Assembly (NCBI GenBank): GCA_045594705.1
Contig: JAZNZB010000001.1
Coordinates: 1 to 58,656, forward strand
DNA: 58,656 nt
Direction: 5' to 3'
Source: SVQP01 sp045594705
GTDB taxonomy: Bacteria; Bacillota; Clostridia; Oscillospirales; CAG-272
Below the pieces are notes generated by a model that saw only the letters and a program-made list of their open reading frames with translations, searched no databases and was not told where the DNA came from. How positions within the stretch are numbered: position 1 is the first letter of the stretch; the number at the start of each line of letters is the position of its first letter. Made by a program: the position numbers and the translations under genes. Positions 15,004 to 23,242 of the stretch are shown piece by piece.

Positions 15004-17472
15004 ATGAACCTTATCAGATTCGACGCCGCAAAGGCGATCTTTTATCCCTATACCAAAGAGGAATACGCGCGTGTTATGCGTGAGCAGACGGTTGGTCAGT
15101 ACGGCTTTTACTGTGCGCTGGATCTTTCCGAATACTGCAGCGAGGACGGCGAGCTGATGCTCTCGGGCATCACGGCGCGCCTGACCGCACGCAATTTTTA
15201 CAGACTTTACATCAACGGTGAGATGATCATGCACGGCCCTGCGCGCACCGCGCACGGATATGCCCGTGTGGACGAGATCGACGTGACCTGGTATCTTGAG
15301 CCGGGGATCAACCATATCGCTGTCGAGGTGGTGGCGTACGGCAACGAGCACCCCCTCTATAACCGTTATTCCAACGACTGCACCATGGAGGACGGCATGC
15401 TGATCGCAGAGCTTGTATGTGACGGCAAGGTGCTGTGCGCCACCGGTCGCGAGCTGTGGCAGGCTTGCCGCGTGCAGGCGCGTATGCCGGTTTCCGAAAG
15501 AATTTCACACAGCCGCGAGTGCACCGAGATCTATTGCATGGACGATCAATACTATCTTTGGAAGGTGGGGCAGAGTGCGTTTGTGCCCGCTGCTCCCGTC
15601 GATTGCGAACCCACGTACCTTGCGCATGAGGCGCTGCAGCCTACCTTAGAGGAGTGCTTTTTTGACGATCTGGTTGGCTTTGGCTCTTGCTGTATTGATC
15701 CCGATAAAAAGATAGAGACGCTGTTTTACGAGAATAACCCCGCCTACGAGGCACTCCCCGAGCACCCGACTGCCGATTGCCGCCGAACTCTGGAGACTGC
15801 ATTTGGCGGTACCTGCGCCGAGTATGGCGACGAGGGCCTGACGCTTTGGGGCGATGAGGGCATGTACGCAACCTTTGACGGAGGCGAGAGCCGTGTGGGC
15901 TTTATCCGCCTGGTGGTCAGCTGCGAGAGGGCGGGCGTCATCGACGTGGTGCACAGTGAGCTGCTTGATACCGACGGCAGCATTCCGTACTATCACAACG
16001 TGGTCGCGCGCTTGCACCTGCCTGCAGGGCTTACCGAGTTTATTGCGTTTGAGCCAAGCCTTGTCAGATACGTCAAGCTGTATTGCCGCGGCACGGGGGC
16101 GGTGACCGTACACAGCCTTTCGGTGCTGGACTTTGCTTATCCCGACGAGCACCGCACCGGTTTTTCCTGCTCCGATGACGGGATCAACCGCCTGTATGCG
16201 GCGGCAAAAAAGACGCTGATCCTCAATACCTTGGATATTTTCATGGATTGCCCCGAGCGTGAGCGCGGCGGCTGGCTTTGCGATTCTCTCTGGACCGGCA
16301 GAGCTGCGGCTCTGATGCTGTCAGATCCCAGAGTCGAGCGTGAATTTCTGGAAAATTTCCTGCTGACGCCCGCGGACGGCATGTTCCACGGCTTTTTCCC
16401 CGAGGTATATCCCGCTCAAAAGTATTCCTACCGGGAAATGACAGGTATCACCACCTGGTCGCTCTGGCTTGGCTGCGAGATCGCGGAGTATATCCGTCGC
16501 ACGGGTGATATTGCGTTCCGTGACGAGTATGCGCCCAGAGTGGAAGCATTTATCAACGGTACGCGCGACTTTGCGGGAAAGAGCGGTCTCTTGGAAAATC
16601 TGCCCTGGCTGTTTATCGACTGGTCGCAGTCCAACAGAGGGGAGAACAATCAGCCTGTTTCCACCGCCGCAAACGCGCTGTACGCTTATATGCTGTGTGC
16701 GCTGGGTCGAACCTTTGACAGACAGGATTGGATCGATATGGGCGTGCGCGTGCGCAATATTCTGCGTGCTGCCATTGCGGACGGTGGGGAAGTCTCCGAC
16801 GTCAAGTATATCCCCGACAGCTTTGACGTGACCGAGGACGGTGCTTTGCGCACCAAGGGCTACTACAGTGAAGCGGCTATGTATACGGCTGTGTGGAGCG
16901 GTCTGTTCCAAAAGAGCGAGACGCCTTTGCTGGAGAGAGCGTTGATCCAAAAAATGGGCCCTGCACCCGTATATGCCAAGGACCCCATGGTGGGCGTGAG
17001 CAATCTGTTTATCGGGCTTTGCATCAGGCTGGATATGCTGACAAGACTGGGTGCATACGACAAGATGTACGAGGATATGCTGGCTATCTATCTGCCGCAG
17101 CTGCGCGAGGGCCCCGGGACGCTCTGGGAAAATCAGATGATCGATACCTCCTCCCGCTGCCACGGCTTTTCCGCACACGTGGGGGTGCATCTGCTGCGTG
17201 ATGTGCTGGGACTGGGCATCCCTTCGTTTGACGAGCGCGGTGAAGGGGATAAGCACATCATGATTGCACCGCATATCTGTGGTTTGCGCTGGGCACGCGG
17301 CACGCACGAAACGCCCGACGGTCTTGTTGCGTTGGAGTGGAAGTATGACGGTGAGAGCTTTATCTTGAACGGCAGTCTGCCCGCAGGATACACTTACACA
17401 CTCAGCCTGCCGCGCGAGGTCAGGGCATTGGACGACGAGTTTGTTTCGGTGAGCATTCGCACAAGAGACTGA
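15004..17472 (+). CDS. GH78-family alpha-L-rhamnosidase
   Basis: An 822-residue protein with no signal peptide, so probably intracellular. The N-terminal beta domains carry an ARNFYRLYINGE segment typical of the GH78 N/D domains. The (alpha/alpha)6-barrel follows from about residue 380, with the signature DCPERERGGWLCDSLW near 417-432, which in GH78 holds the catalytic acid region (family form DCPxRxxxxWxGD). The WxGD glycine is Cys here. Further barrel text includes FIDWSQSNRGENNQP. It would release terminal alpha-L-rhamnose from imported oligosaccharides, complementing the outer GH106-like enzyme. Single-gene unit with its own promoter. Confidence 0.88.
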   Translation: MNLIRFDAAKAIFYPYTKEEYARVMREQTVGQYGFYCALDLSEYCSEDGELMLSGITARLTARNFYRLYINGEMIMHGPARTAHGYARVDEIDVTWYLEPGINHIAVEVVAYGNEHPLYNRYSNDCTMEDGMLIAELVCDGKVLCATGRELWQACRVQARMPVSERISHSRECTEIYCMDDQYYLWKVGQSAFVPAAPVDCEPTYLAHEALQPTLEECFFDDLVGFGSCCIDPDKKIETLFYENNPAYEALPEHPTADCRRTLETAFGGTCAEYGDEGLTLWGDEGMYATFDGGESRVGFIRLVVSCERAGVIDVVHSELLDTDGSIPYYHNVVARLHLPAGLTEFIAFEPSLVRYVKLYCRGTGAVTVHSLSVLDFAYPDEHRTGFSCSDDGINRLYAAAKKTLILNTLDIFMDCPERERGGWLCDSLWTGRAAALMLSDPRVEREFLENFLLTPADGMFHGFFPEVYPAQKYSYREMTGITTWSLWLGCEIAEYIRRTGDIAFRDEYAPRVEAFINGTRDFAGKSGLLENLPWLFIDWSQSNRGENNQPVSTAANALYAYMLCALGRTFDRQDWIDMGVRVRNILRAAIADGGEVSDVKYIPDSFDVTEDGALRTKGYYSEAAMYTAVWSGLFQKSETPLLERALIQKMGPAPVYAKDPMVGVSNLFIGLCIRLDMLTRLGAYDKMYEDMLAIYLPQLREGPGTLWENQMIDTSSRCHGFSAHVGVHLLRDVLGLGIPSFDERGEGDKHIMIAPHICGLRWARGTHETPDGLVALEWKYDGESFILNGSLPAGYTYTLSLPREVRALDDEFVSVSIRTRD

Positions 17473-17491
17473 CATCAAGCCGATTTTCGCG

Positions 17492-17520
17492 TTGACAAGG
17501 GCGCGATTCTGTGGTATACT
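17492..17520 (+). promoter_or_regulatory. Promoter of the pfk-SDR operon
   Basis: TTGACA (17492-17497), 17-base spacer, TATACT (17515-17520), only 20 bases after the GH78 stop. Confidence 0.85.
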
Positions 17521-17560
17521 ATCAATGATAATCCTTATAGAAACCGGAGAGGAAAAAGAT

Positions 17561-18802
17561 ATGAATAAATTATACGGAAATGCAGTCGTAGGACAGTCGG
17601 GCGGCCCGACTGCAGCGATCAACGCAACCTTGGCAGGTGTGATCCGCGGCGTGATCGAGATCAATCAAGGCGGTGGCGCGATCGGCACGCTGTACGGTAT
17701 GCGCAATGGTATTGAAGGCCTGATGCAGGAGAGATTGATCAATCTCAGCGAGCTTGCCAAGGACGAGCAAAAGCTTTCGGCTCTTGAGCTGACCCCTGCA
17801 GCAGCACTTGGCTCATGCCGCAAAAAGCTGCCCAAGCACGAAGACGATCCCGCATTCTATGAGCAGCTGCTGGCCGTTTTCAAAAAATATGACATTCGCT
17901 ATTTCTTTTATATCGGTGGCAATGACTCCATGGATACCGTATCCAAGCTGTCGGCTTTTGTTGCCGAGAGCGGCTACGACATGCGCGTGATGGGTGTGCC
18001 CAAGACCATCGATAACGACTTAGAGGGCACCGACCATACGCCCGGCTTCGGTTCGGCTGCCAAGTACGTGGCGACCACCGTGTCCGAGATCATCCGCGAC
18101 GCAGCCGTCTATACCACCAAGGCGGTCACCATCGTGGAGATCATGGGCAGAGACGCAGGCTGGCTGACCACCTCGGCTGCCCTTGGCAGACTGGCTAACG
18201 GACAGGAGCCTGATCTTGTTTACCTGCCCGAAAAGCCCTTCTGTATGGACGAGTTTATCGAAAGCACCAAGAAGGCGCTGGACAAGCACCCGAGCGTGGT
18301 GGTGGCGGTTTCCGAGGGCATTCGCTTTGCCGACGGCACCTACGTGGGAGCAGGCGCGCAGAGCGGTGTCAAGGACGTGTTCGGCCACCAGTATCTGGCA
18401 GGCACGGGCAAGGCACTGGAGTATGCGGTGCGTGATCGGATCGGCTGCAAGGTGCGTTCTGTTGAGCTCAACGTCAGCCAGCGTTGCGCAGGACACCTGG
18501 TGTCCGCAACCGATATTGCGGATTCCGTGGCCATCGGCCGTGCTGCAGCAATTGCAGCAGAGCAGGGCGAGAGCGGCAAGATGATGCTGTATCGCAGAAT
18601 TTCGAACGCGCCCTATGCTTGCGAGATCGACTGTGCCGACGTGCATGAGATCGCAAACAAGATCAAGTGCGTGCCCGATGAGTATATCAATGCAGAGCAC
18701 AACGGTATCACCGATGCATGCTTGGAGTATCTGCGTCCTCTGATCGAGGGTGAGAGATACCCCGGATACGTATGCGGTCTGCCCGAGCAGATCATTCTGT
18801 AA
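17561..18802 (+). CDS. Phosphofructokinase, pyrophosphate-dependent type
   Basis: A 413-residue PFK that phosphorylates fructose 6-phosphate in glycolysis. Family motifs: GQSGGPTAAINA (about 11-22), GGNDSMDT (about 114-121), PKTIDND (about 147-153) and EIMGRDAGWL (about 191-200). ATP-using enzymes have GGDGS and PGTIDND. Here Asp takes the glycine position after GGN and Lys takes the glycine position in PKTIDND, the combination known from PPi-dependent enzymes, so the donor is probably pyrophosphate and the step reversible. The first Asp of GGDD is Asn, as I recall for some clostridial homologues. Start at 17561 with GGAGAGG; the upstream in-frame start lies in the promoter. Confidence 0.9.
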   Translation: MNKLYGNAVVGQSGGPTAAINATLAGVIRGVIEINQGGGAIGTLYGMRNGIEGLMQERLINLSELAKDEQKLSALELTPAAALGSCRKKLPKHEDDPAFYEQLLAVFKKYDIRYFFYIGGNDSMDTVSKLSAFVAESGYDMRVMGVPKTIDNDLEGTDHTPGFGSAAKYVATTVSEIIRDAAVYTTKAVTIVEIMGRDAGWLTTSAALGRLANGQEPDLVYLPEKPFCMDEFIESTKKALDKHPSVVVAVSEGIRFADGTYVGAGAQSGVKDVFGHQYLAGTGKALEYAVRDRIGCKVRSVELNVSQRCAGHLVSATDIADSVAIGRAAAIAAEQGESGKMMLYRRISNAPYACEIDCADVHEIANKIKCVPDEYINAEHNGITDACLEYLRPLIEGERYPGYVCGLPEQIIL

Positions 18803-18811
18803 GGAGAGCGT

Positions 18812-19570
18812 ATGAGAATCGCAGTCGTTACAGGCGCGTCGTCCGGTATGGGCAAGGAATTTGTGCTGCAGTTGGATGCGCAACAGGAATTTGACGAGCT
18901 TTGGCTGATCGCGCGCCGCGAGGACAGACTACTGGAGATCGGCAAGCAGACACGCGCCAGAGTCAGAGCACTTGCACTGGATCTGTGCCAAAAGGAAGCA
19001 TTGGATGCCTATCAGGCCTTGCTTGCACAGCACAGCCCCGACGTGGCGGTGCTGGTCAACGGCAGTGGCTTTGGCCGCTTTGGTGCGTTTACCGAGATCG
19101 ATCTTGAGGCGCAGCAGCGCATGATCACGCTCAATGCAAGTGCACTGATGAGTATGACGTATCTGACGCTGCCTTATATGAAGGCGGGCGGACAGATCTA
19201 TCAGATCGACAGCCAGTCGGCCTTCCAGCCCGTGCCGTATATTGGCGTGTACGGAGCAACCAAGGCATTCGTGCTCAGCTTTTCAAGATCGCTGAACGTG
19301 GAGCTGAAGAGCAGGGGAATCCGCGTCATGGCGATCTGTCCCGGCTGGGTCAAGACCGAGTTCTTTGATCATGCGGTGACCGACGATACCATCAAGTATT
19401 ACGCGCGGTATTACACCTCGGAGCAGGTGGTTACCAGAGCACTCAAGGATATGAAGAAGGGAAAAGACGTCTCTGTTTGCGGACATGCCATTCGCAGAGC
19501 GAGATTTTTGGCGTGGCTGCTGCCTACCAAGATGGTCATGAAGATCTGGTGTAATCAGCAGAAGTTGTAA
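18812..19570 (+). CDS. Short-chain dehydrogenase/reductase
   Basis: A 252-residue classical SDR oxidoreductase. The Rossmann nucleotide motif is TGASSGMGKEF (about 7-17), NGSG replaces NAG near residue 78, the active-site Ser lies in IDSQSAFQ (about 132-139), and the catalytic YxxxK is YGATK (about 147-151). A basic C-terminal tail with a hydrophobic stretch resembles DltE-like or YqjQ-like members. Substrate unknown. It starts nine bases after pfk with AAGGAGAG and shares its promoter and terminator. Confidence 0.88.
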   Translation: MRIAVVTGASSGMGKEFVLQLDAQQEFDELWLIARREDRLLEIGKQTRARVRALALDLCQKEALDAYQALLAQHSPDVAVLVNGSGFGRFGAFTEIDLEAQQRMITLNASALMSMTYLTLPYMKAGGQIYQIDSQSAFQPVPYIGVYGATKAFVLSFSRSLNVELKSRGIRVMAICPGWVKTEFFDHAVTDDTIKYYARYYTSEQVVTRALKDMKKGKDVSVCGHAIRRARFLAWLLPTKMVMKIWCNQQKL

Positions 19571-19632
19571 GAATTTTGACGACCTACTCATGAAGGTTTT
19601 CGTCCGCCTTTCCCCAAGACGGAACGCTCTCA

Positions 19633-19949
19633 CAGGATGAAAGTTTGGGTCAAGCCTTTTCAAAGGCTCGCAGGTCAAGGGCAGCGCCCTTGTCGCCTCC
19701 GCAGGGCGAAACATTCTAAAACGGCGTTTTAATTTGCGCAGCAAATAATTTGCGTAGCAAATATTTCTTCTTTTGCGCCTACTTGCACAAAAAAGAACGG
19801 AGAGAATGATCTCAATGTTAAAACATAAGGGAGTTACTTTGGTAAAGTAGCTTCCTTTTTGTTTTGTACTGCGGGAGCAAGCCCCCGCCCTACGGCGCTG
19901 CCCTTGACCCGCAAGCCTTTGAAAAGGCTTGACCCAAACTTTCATCCTG
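19633..19949. repeat. Inverted pair of 56-bp arms with repeat-rich interior
   Basis: Arm 19633-19688 (begins CAGGATGAAAGTTTGGG) is the inverse of 19894-19949 with two mismatches. Inside, the block from about 19680 to 19801 is a second copy, inverted, of a repeat at 39289-39405. The pfk-SDR terminator lies between that block and the right arm. There is no gene between 19571 and 20050; predicted frames here merely read through the repeat. Confidence 0.75.
19829..19862 (+). terminator. Terminator of the pfk-SDR operon
   Basis: A 12-bp stem (19829-19840 with 19844-19855, two G-U pairs) with a short loop and a T run. Confidence 0.8.
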
Positions 19950-20050
19950 CAAAGATGCTCCGTTGCGGTGTTGGCGTCCAAATTTTGTTTGTCATGATTT
20001 TTTGTTTTTCACCCAAACTAACCGTAGAAAACAAAAAAGGAAGCAAAACT

Positions 20051-21493
20051 ATGGGTAAACTGGGTGAAAACTATCGGGTCAACGTGGCTACCGTCGACAG
20101 CCTCTTGCATCCCGATGACAATTTCGACGTGATTCGTAAGGTCCTGCGTATCGGATCTGACGAAATGACGCTTTACTATATCGACGGCTTTGTCAACGCA
20201 ACCCCCATGCAAAAGCTGATGATGCATTTTCTCTCGCTGGACTCCATGCAGACTCCGCCCGACGGACAAAAATCCTCAGCCGAACGGTTTCTCGAATATA
20301 ACGTGCCGCATGTTGAGGCTGAAACGACGGGGAATATCGACTTTATGCTCCAGATGGTGCTCTCGGGTGCCTCGCTCATTCTCGGATCGACCTTTGGCCC
20401 GCAGGCCATCATCGTGGATGCGCGGACCTATCCCGCCCGCTCGACCGAAGAGCCCGAGGGTGACAGAGTCATGGTCGGCTCTCGCGACGGCTTTGTCGAA
20501 ACGCTGATTTTCAATACCGCGCTTTTGCGCCGCCGCGTGCGCGACACACAGCTGACCATGCAGTATTTTTCGATCGGCCGTCGCTCCAAAACCGACGTCG
20601 TGCTGTGCTATCTTTCGGGTAAGGCCAATCCCGATTACGTGCGCATGATGCAAAAAAGGCTTGCCGCCATTGATACCGATGCGCTCACGCTCGGGCATCA
20701 GTCGCTGGCCGAGTGCCTGATCAAAACGCGGTGGTATAACCCCTTCCCGAAGATCCGCTATACCGAGCGTCCGGATACTGCTGCTGCGCAGGTGCTGGAG
20801 GGAAGCGTGCTGATCTTTTGCGATAACTCCCCGCAGGTCATGATCCTGCCTGTCAGCATTTTTGACTTTATGCAAGAGACCAACGACTATTATTTTACCC
20901 CGCTGACAGGCACGTATATCCGCGTCATTCGCTATATTGTGTTCGCACTCTCTCTGTTTTTGGTGCCTACGTGGTATCTGCTTGTTTCCAATGCGGCGAT
21001 CGTGCCGGATTGGCTGGCCTTTATCATCCCTCGGGAGCACGGACGCATCCCCTTGATCGCACAGCTGCTTTTGACCGAGTTTATCATTGACGGGCTGCGC
21101 ATGGCCTCGCTCAATACGCCAAGCATGCTGTCCAATTCGCTCTCTGTTGTGGGCGGTCTGATACTCGGCGACTTTGCGGTGGGCATTGGCTGGTTGATCC
21201 CTGAGGTCATTTTGTATATGGCGTTTGTGGCCATTGCCACCTTTACGCAAAGATCCTATGAGCTTGGATATGCCTTCAAGTTTTTGCGCATTGGTCTATT
21301 GATCATGACCGCGATCGGAAACGTCTGGGGTTATGGCATCGGTGTCGTGCTCATTCTTGTGCTCCTGGCAACGAACAAAACGCTCAATGGCAAGCGGCAG
21401 TATCTCTATCCGCTCATTCCGTTTGACGGGCGCGCCCTTCTGACGCTGTTGGTCAGACGTAAAAAGCAGAGCGACATCCATGCGCGTCACTAA
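20051..21493 (+). CDS. Spore germination protein, GerA family (A-type subunit)
   Basis: A 480-residue GerA-family protein, the subunit that with B and C partners forms the nutrient receptor and channel in the inner spore membrane. An N-terminal soluble part (about 1-280, with DDNFDVIRKVLRIG and a FFxxL-like MHFLSLDSM) is followed by about five membrane helices (about 300-460, including LLLTEFIIDGLRMAS and TPSMLSNSLSVVGGL, the typical GerA_C text). Start at 20051 with AAGGAAG; the longer open frame to 19859 reads through the repeat and is rejected. No gerB or gerC neighbour lies in the window, so it may work with distant partners. Confidence 0.92.
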   Translation: MGKLGENYRVNVATVDSLLHPDDNFDVIRKVLRIGSDEMTLYYIDGFVNATPMQKLMMHFLSLDSMQTPPDGQKSSAERFLEYNVPHVEAETTGNIDFMLQMVLSGASLILGSTFGPQAIIVDARTYPARSTEEPEGDRVMVGSRDGFVETLIFNTALLRRRVRDTQLTMQYFSIGRRSKTDVVLCYLSGKANPDYVRMMQKRLAAIDTDALTLGHQSLAECLIKTRWYNPFPKIRYTERPDTAAAQVLEGSVLIFCDNSPQVMILPVSIFDFMQETNDYYFTPLTGTYIRVIRYIVFALSLFLVPTWYLLVSNAAIVPDWLAFIIPREHGRIPLIAQLLLTEFIIDGLRMASLNTPSMLSNSLSVVGGLILGDFAVGIGWLIPEVILYMAFVAIATFTQRSYELGYAFKFLRIGLLIMTAIGNVWGYGIGVVLILVLLATNKTLNGKRQYLYPLIPFDGRALLTLLVRRKKQSDIHARH

Positions 21494-21511
21494 TGTAACG
21501 CGCAGTGAAAT
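21483..21511 (+). repeat. Single hairpin plus AGTGAAATT unit at the gerA 3' end
   Basis: Stem GCGCGT / ACGCGC encloses the gerA stop codon and is followed directly by AGTGAAATT (about 21503-21511). This is the same layout as one unit of the arrays at 24397-24475 and 58547-58656. Confidence 0.4.
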
Positions 21512-21644
21512 TAAGAGCAGAAAAGCACGAAACTCTGTAAGTGTCGTACCTTTCTTCGCCATTTCCCGAGATTTCTTTTTGCGGGAAATATCGCAAAAAT
21601 AAATAATTGGGAATAATTGTAATTAATAACATGAATTAGTAAAA

Positions 21645-21682
21645 TAGCGGGTGCAACTTTAGGATTGTACCCGTTATTTTTC
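21645..21682 (+). terminator. Terminator before the division cluster
   Basis: Arms AGCGGGTGCAA and TTGTACCCGTT (one mismatch or wobble each side) with a T-rich tail. It probably ends the gerA transcript. The rest of 21512-21735 is AT-rich with no gene. Confidence 0.75.
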
Positions 21683-21735
21683 GCAAAAGATACAAAAAAA
21701 CCGAAAGAATTTTTGAAAAAGTGCTCATCCCCCTA

Positions 21736-21764
21736 TTGCGTTTTTTTTGCAATAAGTTTATAAT
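21736..21764 (+). promoter_or_regulatory. Promoter of the mraZ division cluster
   Basis: TTGCGT (21736-21741), 17-base spacer, TATAAT (21759-21764). Confidence 0.8.
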
Positions 21765-21778
21765 AAATATACCCGATG

Positions 21779-21803
21779 TGGGGGAATGTGGAGCGAAGTG
21801 TTG
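21779..21803 (+). promoter_or_regulatory. Putative MraZ operator
   Basis: TGGGG (21779), TGGAG (21789) and a weaker TGTTG (21799) are spaced exactly 10 bp apart just downstream of the expected transcription start. E. coli MraZ is known to bind TGGGN repeats separated by five bases beside its own promoter, so autoregulation is likely. Confidence 0.55.
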
Positions 21804-21854
21804 AATTTGCCCCGCATGTCGTCCCCGAATTTGACGGAAAGGAGGATCGCTGCT

Positions 21855-22277
21855 GTGTTAACAGGTGAATATCGGCACAGTGTGGATGCCAAAAACAGAT
21901 TGTTTATTCCCGCCAGGCACCGCGAGGAGCTCGGAGAAGAGCTGATCGTGGCGCGTGATATCCGCGGTCCCAGGCTCAAGGTCTTTTCCGTCGAGGGCTG
22001 GGAAGCTTATATTGCCCCCATCAAAGAGCAGGAAAGAAAGATTGCCGAGCCTGCATTGCGCTATCTGCACCGTAATGCGGTCAAGGTCACTCCCGATTCA
22101 CAGGGGCGTATTCTTTTACCGCAGGCACTTTTGGATTATGCACAGGTGGAAAAGAATGCCGTGGTTGTGGGCAACTGCGATTGCGCAGAGATCTGGTCTG
22201 AGGCTTTGTATGAAGCAGAAATTGCCGCCGAGAGCGCAGAGGATCTGCGCGCAAAGCTGGAGCTTTACGGGTTGTGA
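21855..22277 (+). CDS. mraZ: Transcriptional regulator MraZ
   Basis: A 140-residue protein with two AbrB-like SpoVT/MraZ repeats. The first begins LTGEYRHSVDAKNRLFIPAR (2-21) and the second includes VKVTPDSQGRILLP (about 76-89), which carry the conserved D-x-K/Q-x-R motifs. It binds DNA upstream of its own operon. A GTG start at 21855 with AAAGGAGG nine bases upstream is chosen over longer frames, since family members begin at this point. It overlaps the rsmH start. Confidence 0.95.
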   Translation: MLTGEYRHSVDAKNRLFIPARHREELGEELIVARDIRGPRLKVFSVEGWEAYIAPIKEQERKIAEPALRYLHRNAVKVTPDSQGRILLPQALLDYAQVEKNAVVVGNCDCAEIWSEALYEAEIAAESAEDLRAKLELYGL

Positions 22278-23233
22278 TGATGGAAGAACAGGTATTTTCT
22301 CACGTTTCGGTGCTGCTGCAGGAGTGCATGGACGCGCTTTGCATCAAGCCTGACGGAATATATATTGATGGAACTGCAGGCGGCGGCGGTCATTCGAGCG
22401 AGATCGCCTCGCATCTTGAAACGGGTAAGCTGATCGCGCTGGATCGCGACATGAGCGCCGTCAAGGCTGCCGGAGCAAGACTTGAAAAATACGGAGAGCG
22501 CGCACAGGTTGTGCACAGCAATTTCTCCGAAATGGCGCAGGTGTGCCGTCAGCTCGGGATCGAGGGCGTGGACGGCGTGCTCTTGGATCTGGGCGTTTCC
22601 TCGTATCAGCTGGATACGGCGGATCGCGGCTTTTCCTATATGGCAGACGCGCCTTTGGATATGCGCATGAACCGCGAGGATACGCTGGATGCGTACACCG
22701 TGGTCAATACCTATACCGAGCAGCAGCTCAAAAAGATCATTTACGATTACGGAGAGGAGCGATTTGCGCCCCGCATTGCCCAACGCATCGTGCAGGAAAG
22801 GGAAAAACAGCCCATTCGTACCACGGGCGAGCTGGTCAATATTATCAAGGCAGCCATGCCCGCAGCTGCCAAGGAGGGGGGACATCATCCCGCAAAGCGC
22901 ACCTTCCAGGCCATTCGCATTGAGGTTAACGGTGAGCTATCGGTGATCGAGCCCACCATTCGCGATGCCGTTTCACTGCTTAAGCCGGGCGGCAGAATTG
23001 CGATTATCACCTTCCATTCGCTGGAGGATCGCTTGGTCAAGCAGACCTTCGCATCCTTGGCGTCCGGCTGCACCTGCCCGCGCGATTTTCCCGTGTGCGT
23101 GTGCGGCAAAAAGCCGCTGGTGGATATCATCAGCCGCAAGCCTGTCTTGCCAAGTGAGCAAGAGCTTGCAATCAACCCACGCTCGCGCAGTGCAAAGCTT
23201 CGCGTAGCACAAAAACGATACGATAATCAGTAG
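22277..23233 (+). CDS. rsmH: 16S rRNA m4C1402 methyltransferase RsmH
   Basis: A 318-residue S-adenosylmethionine enzyme that methylates N4 of C1402 in 16S rRNA. Motifs: HVSVLLQE near the start, DGTAGGGGHS (SAM loop, about 30-39), DLGVSSYQLD (about 105-114), KRTFQAIRIEVN (about 208-219) and ITFHSLEDR (about 245-253). The start lies in TGATGATGG overlapping the mraZ stop, so ATG 22277 or 22280 is possible; translation is probably coupled to mraZ. Confidence 0.96.
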   Translation: MMEEQVFSHVSVLLQECMDALCIKPDGIYIDGTAGGGGHSSEIASHLETGKLIALDRDMSAVKAAGARLEKYGERAQVVHSNFSEMAQVCRQLGIEGVDGVLLDLGVSSYQLDTADRGFSYMADAPLDMRMNREDTLDAYTVVNTYTEQQLKKIIYDYGEERFAPRIAQRIVQEREKQPIRTTGELVNIIKAAMPAAAKEGGHHPAKRTFQAIRIEVNGELSVIEPTIRDAVSLLKPGGRIAIITFHSLEDRLVKQTFASLASGCTCPRDFPVCVCGKKPLVDIISRKPVLPSEQELAINPRSRSAKLRVAQKRYDNQ

Positions 23234-23242
23234 GAGGACCCG

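Noticed and set aside
16321..17664. A 447-codon minus-strand frame opposite GH78
   Set aside because: It is a shadow of the GH78 gene, which carries clear family motifs on the plus strand.
19859..20050. N-terminal extension of the GerA protein
   Set aside because: It reads through the right arm of the inverted repeat; ATG 20051 has a good ribosome site and matches family length.
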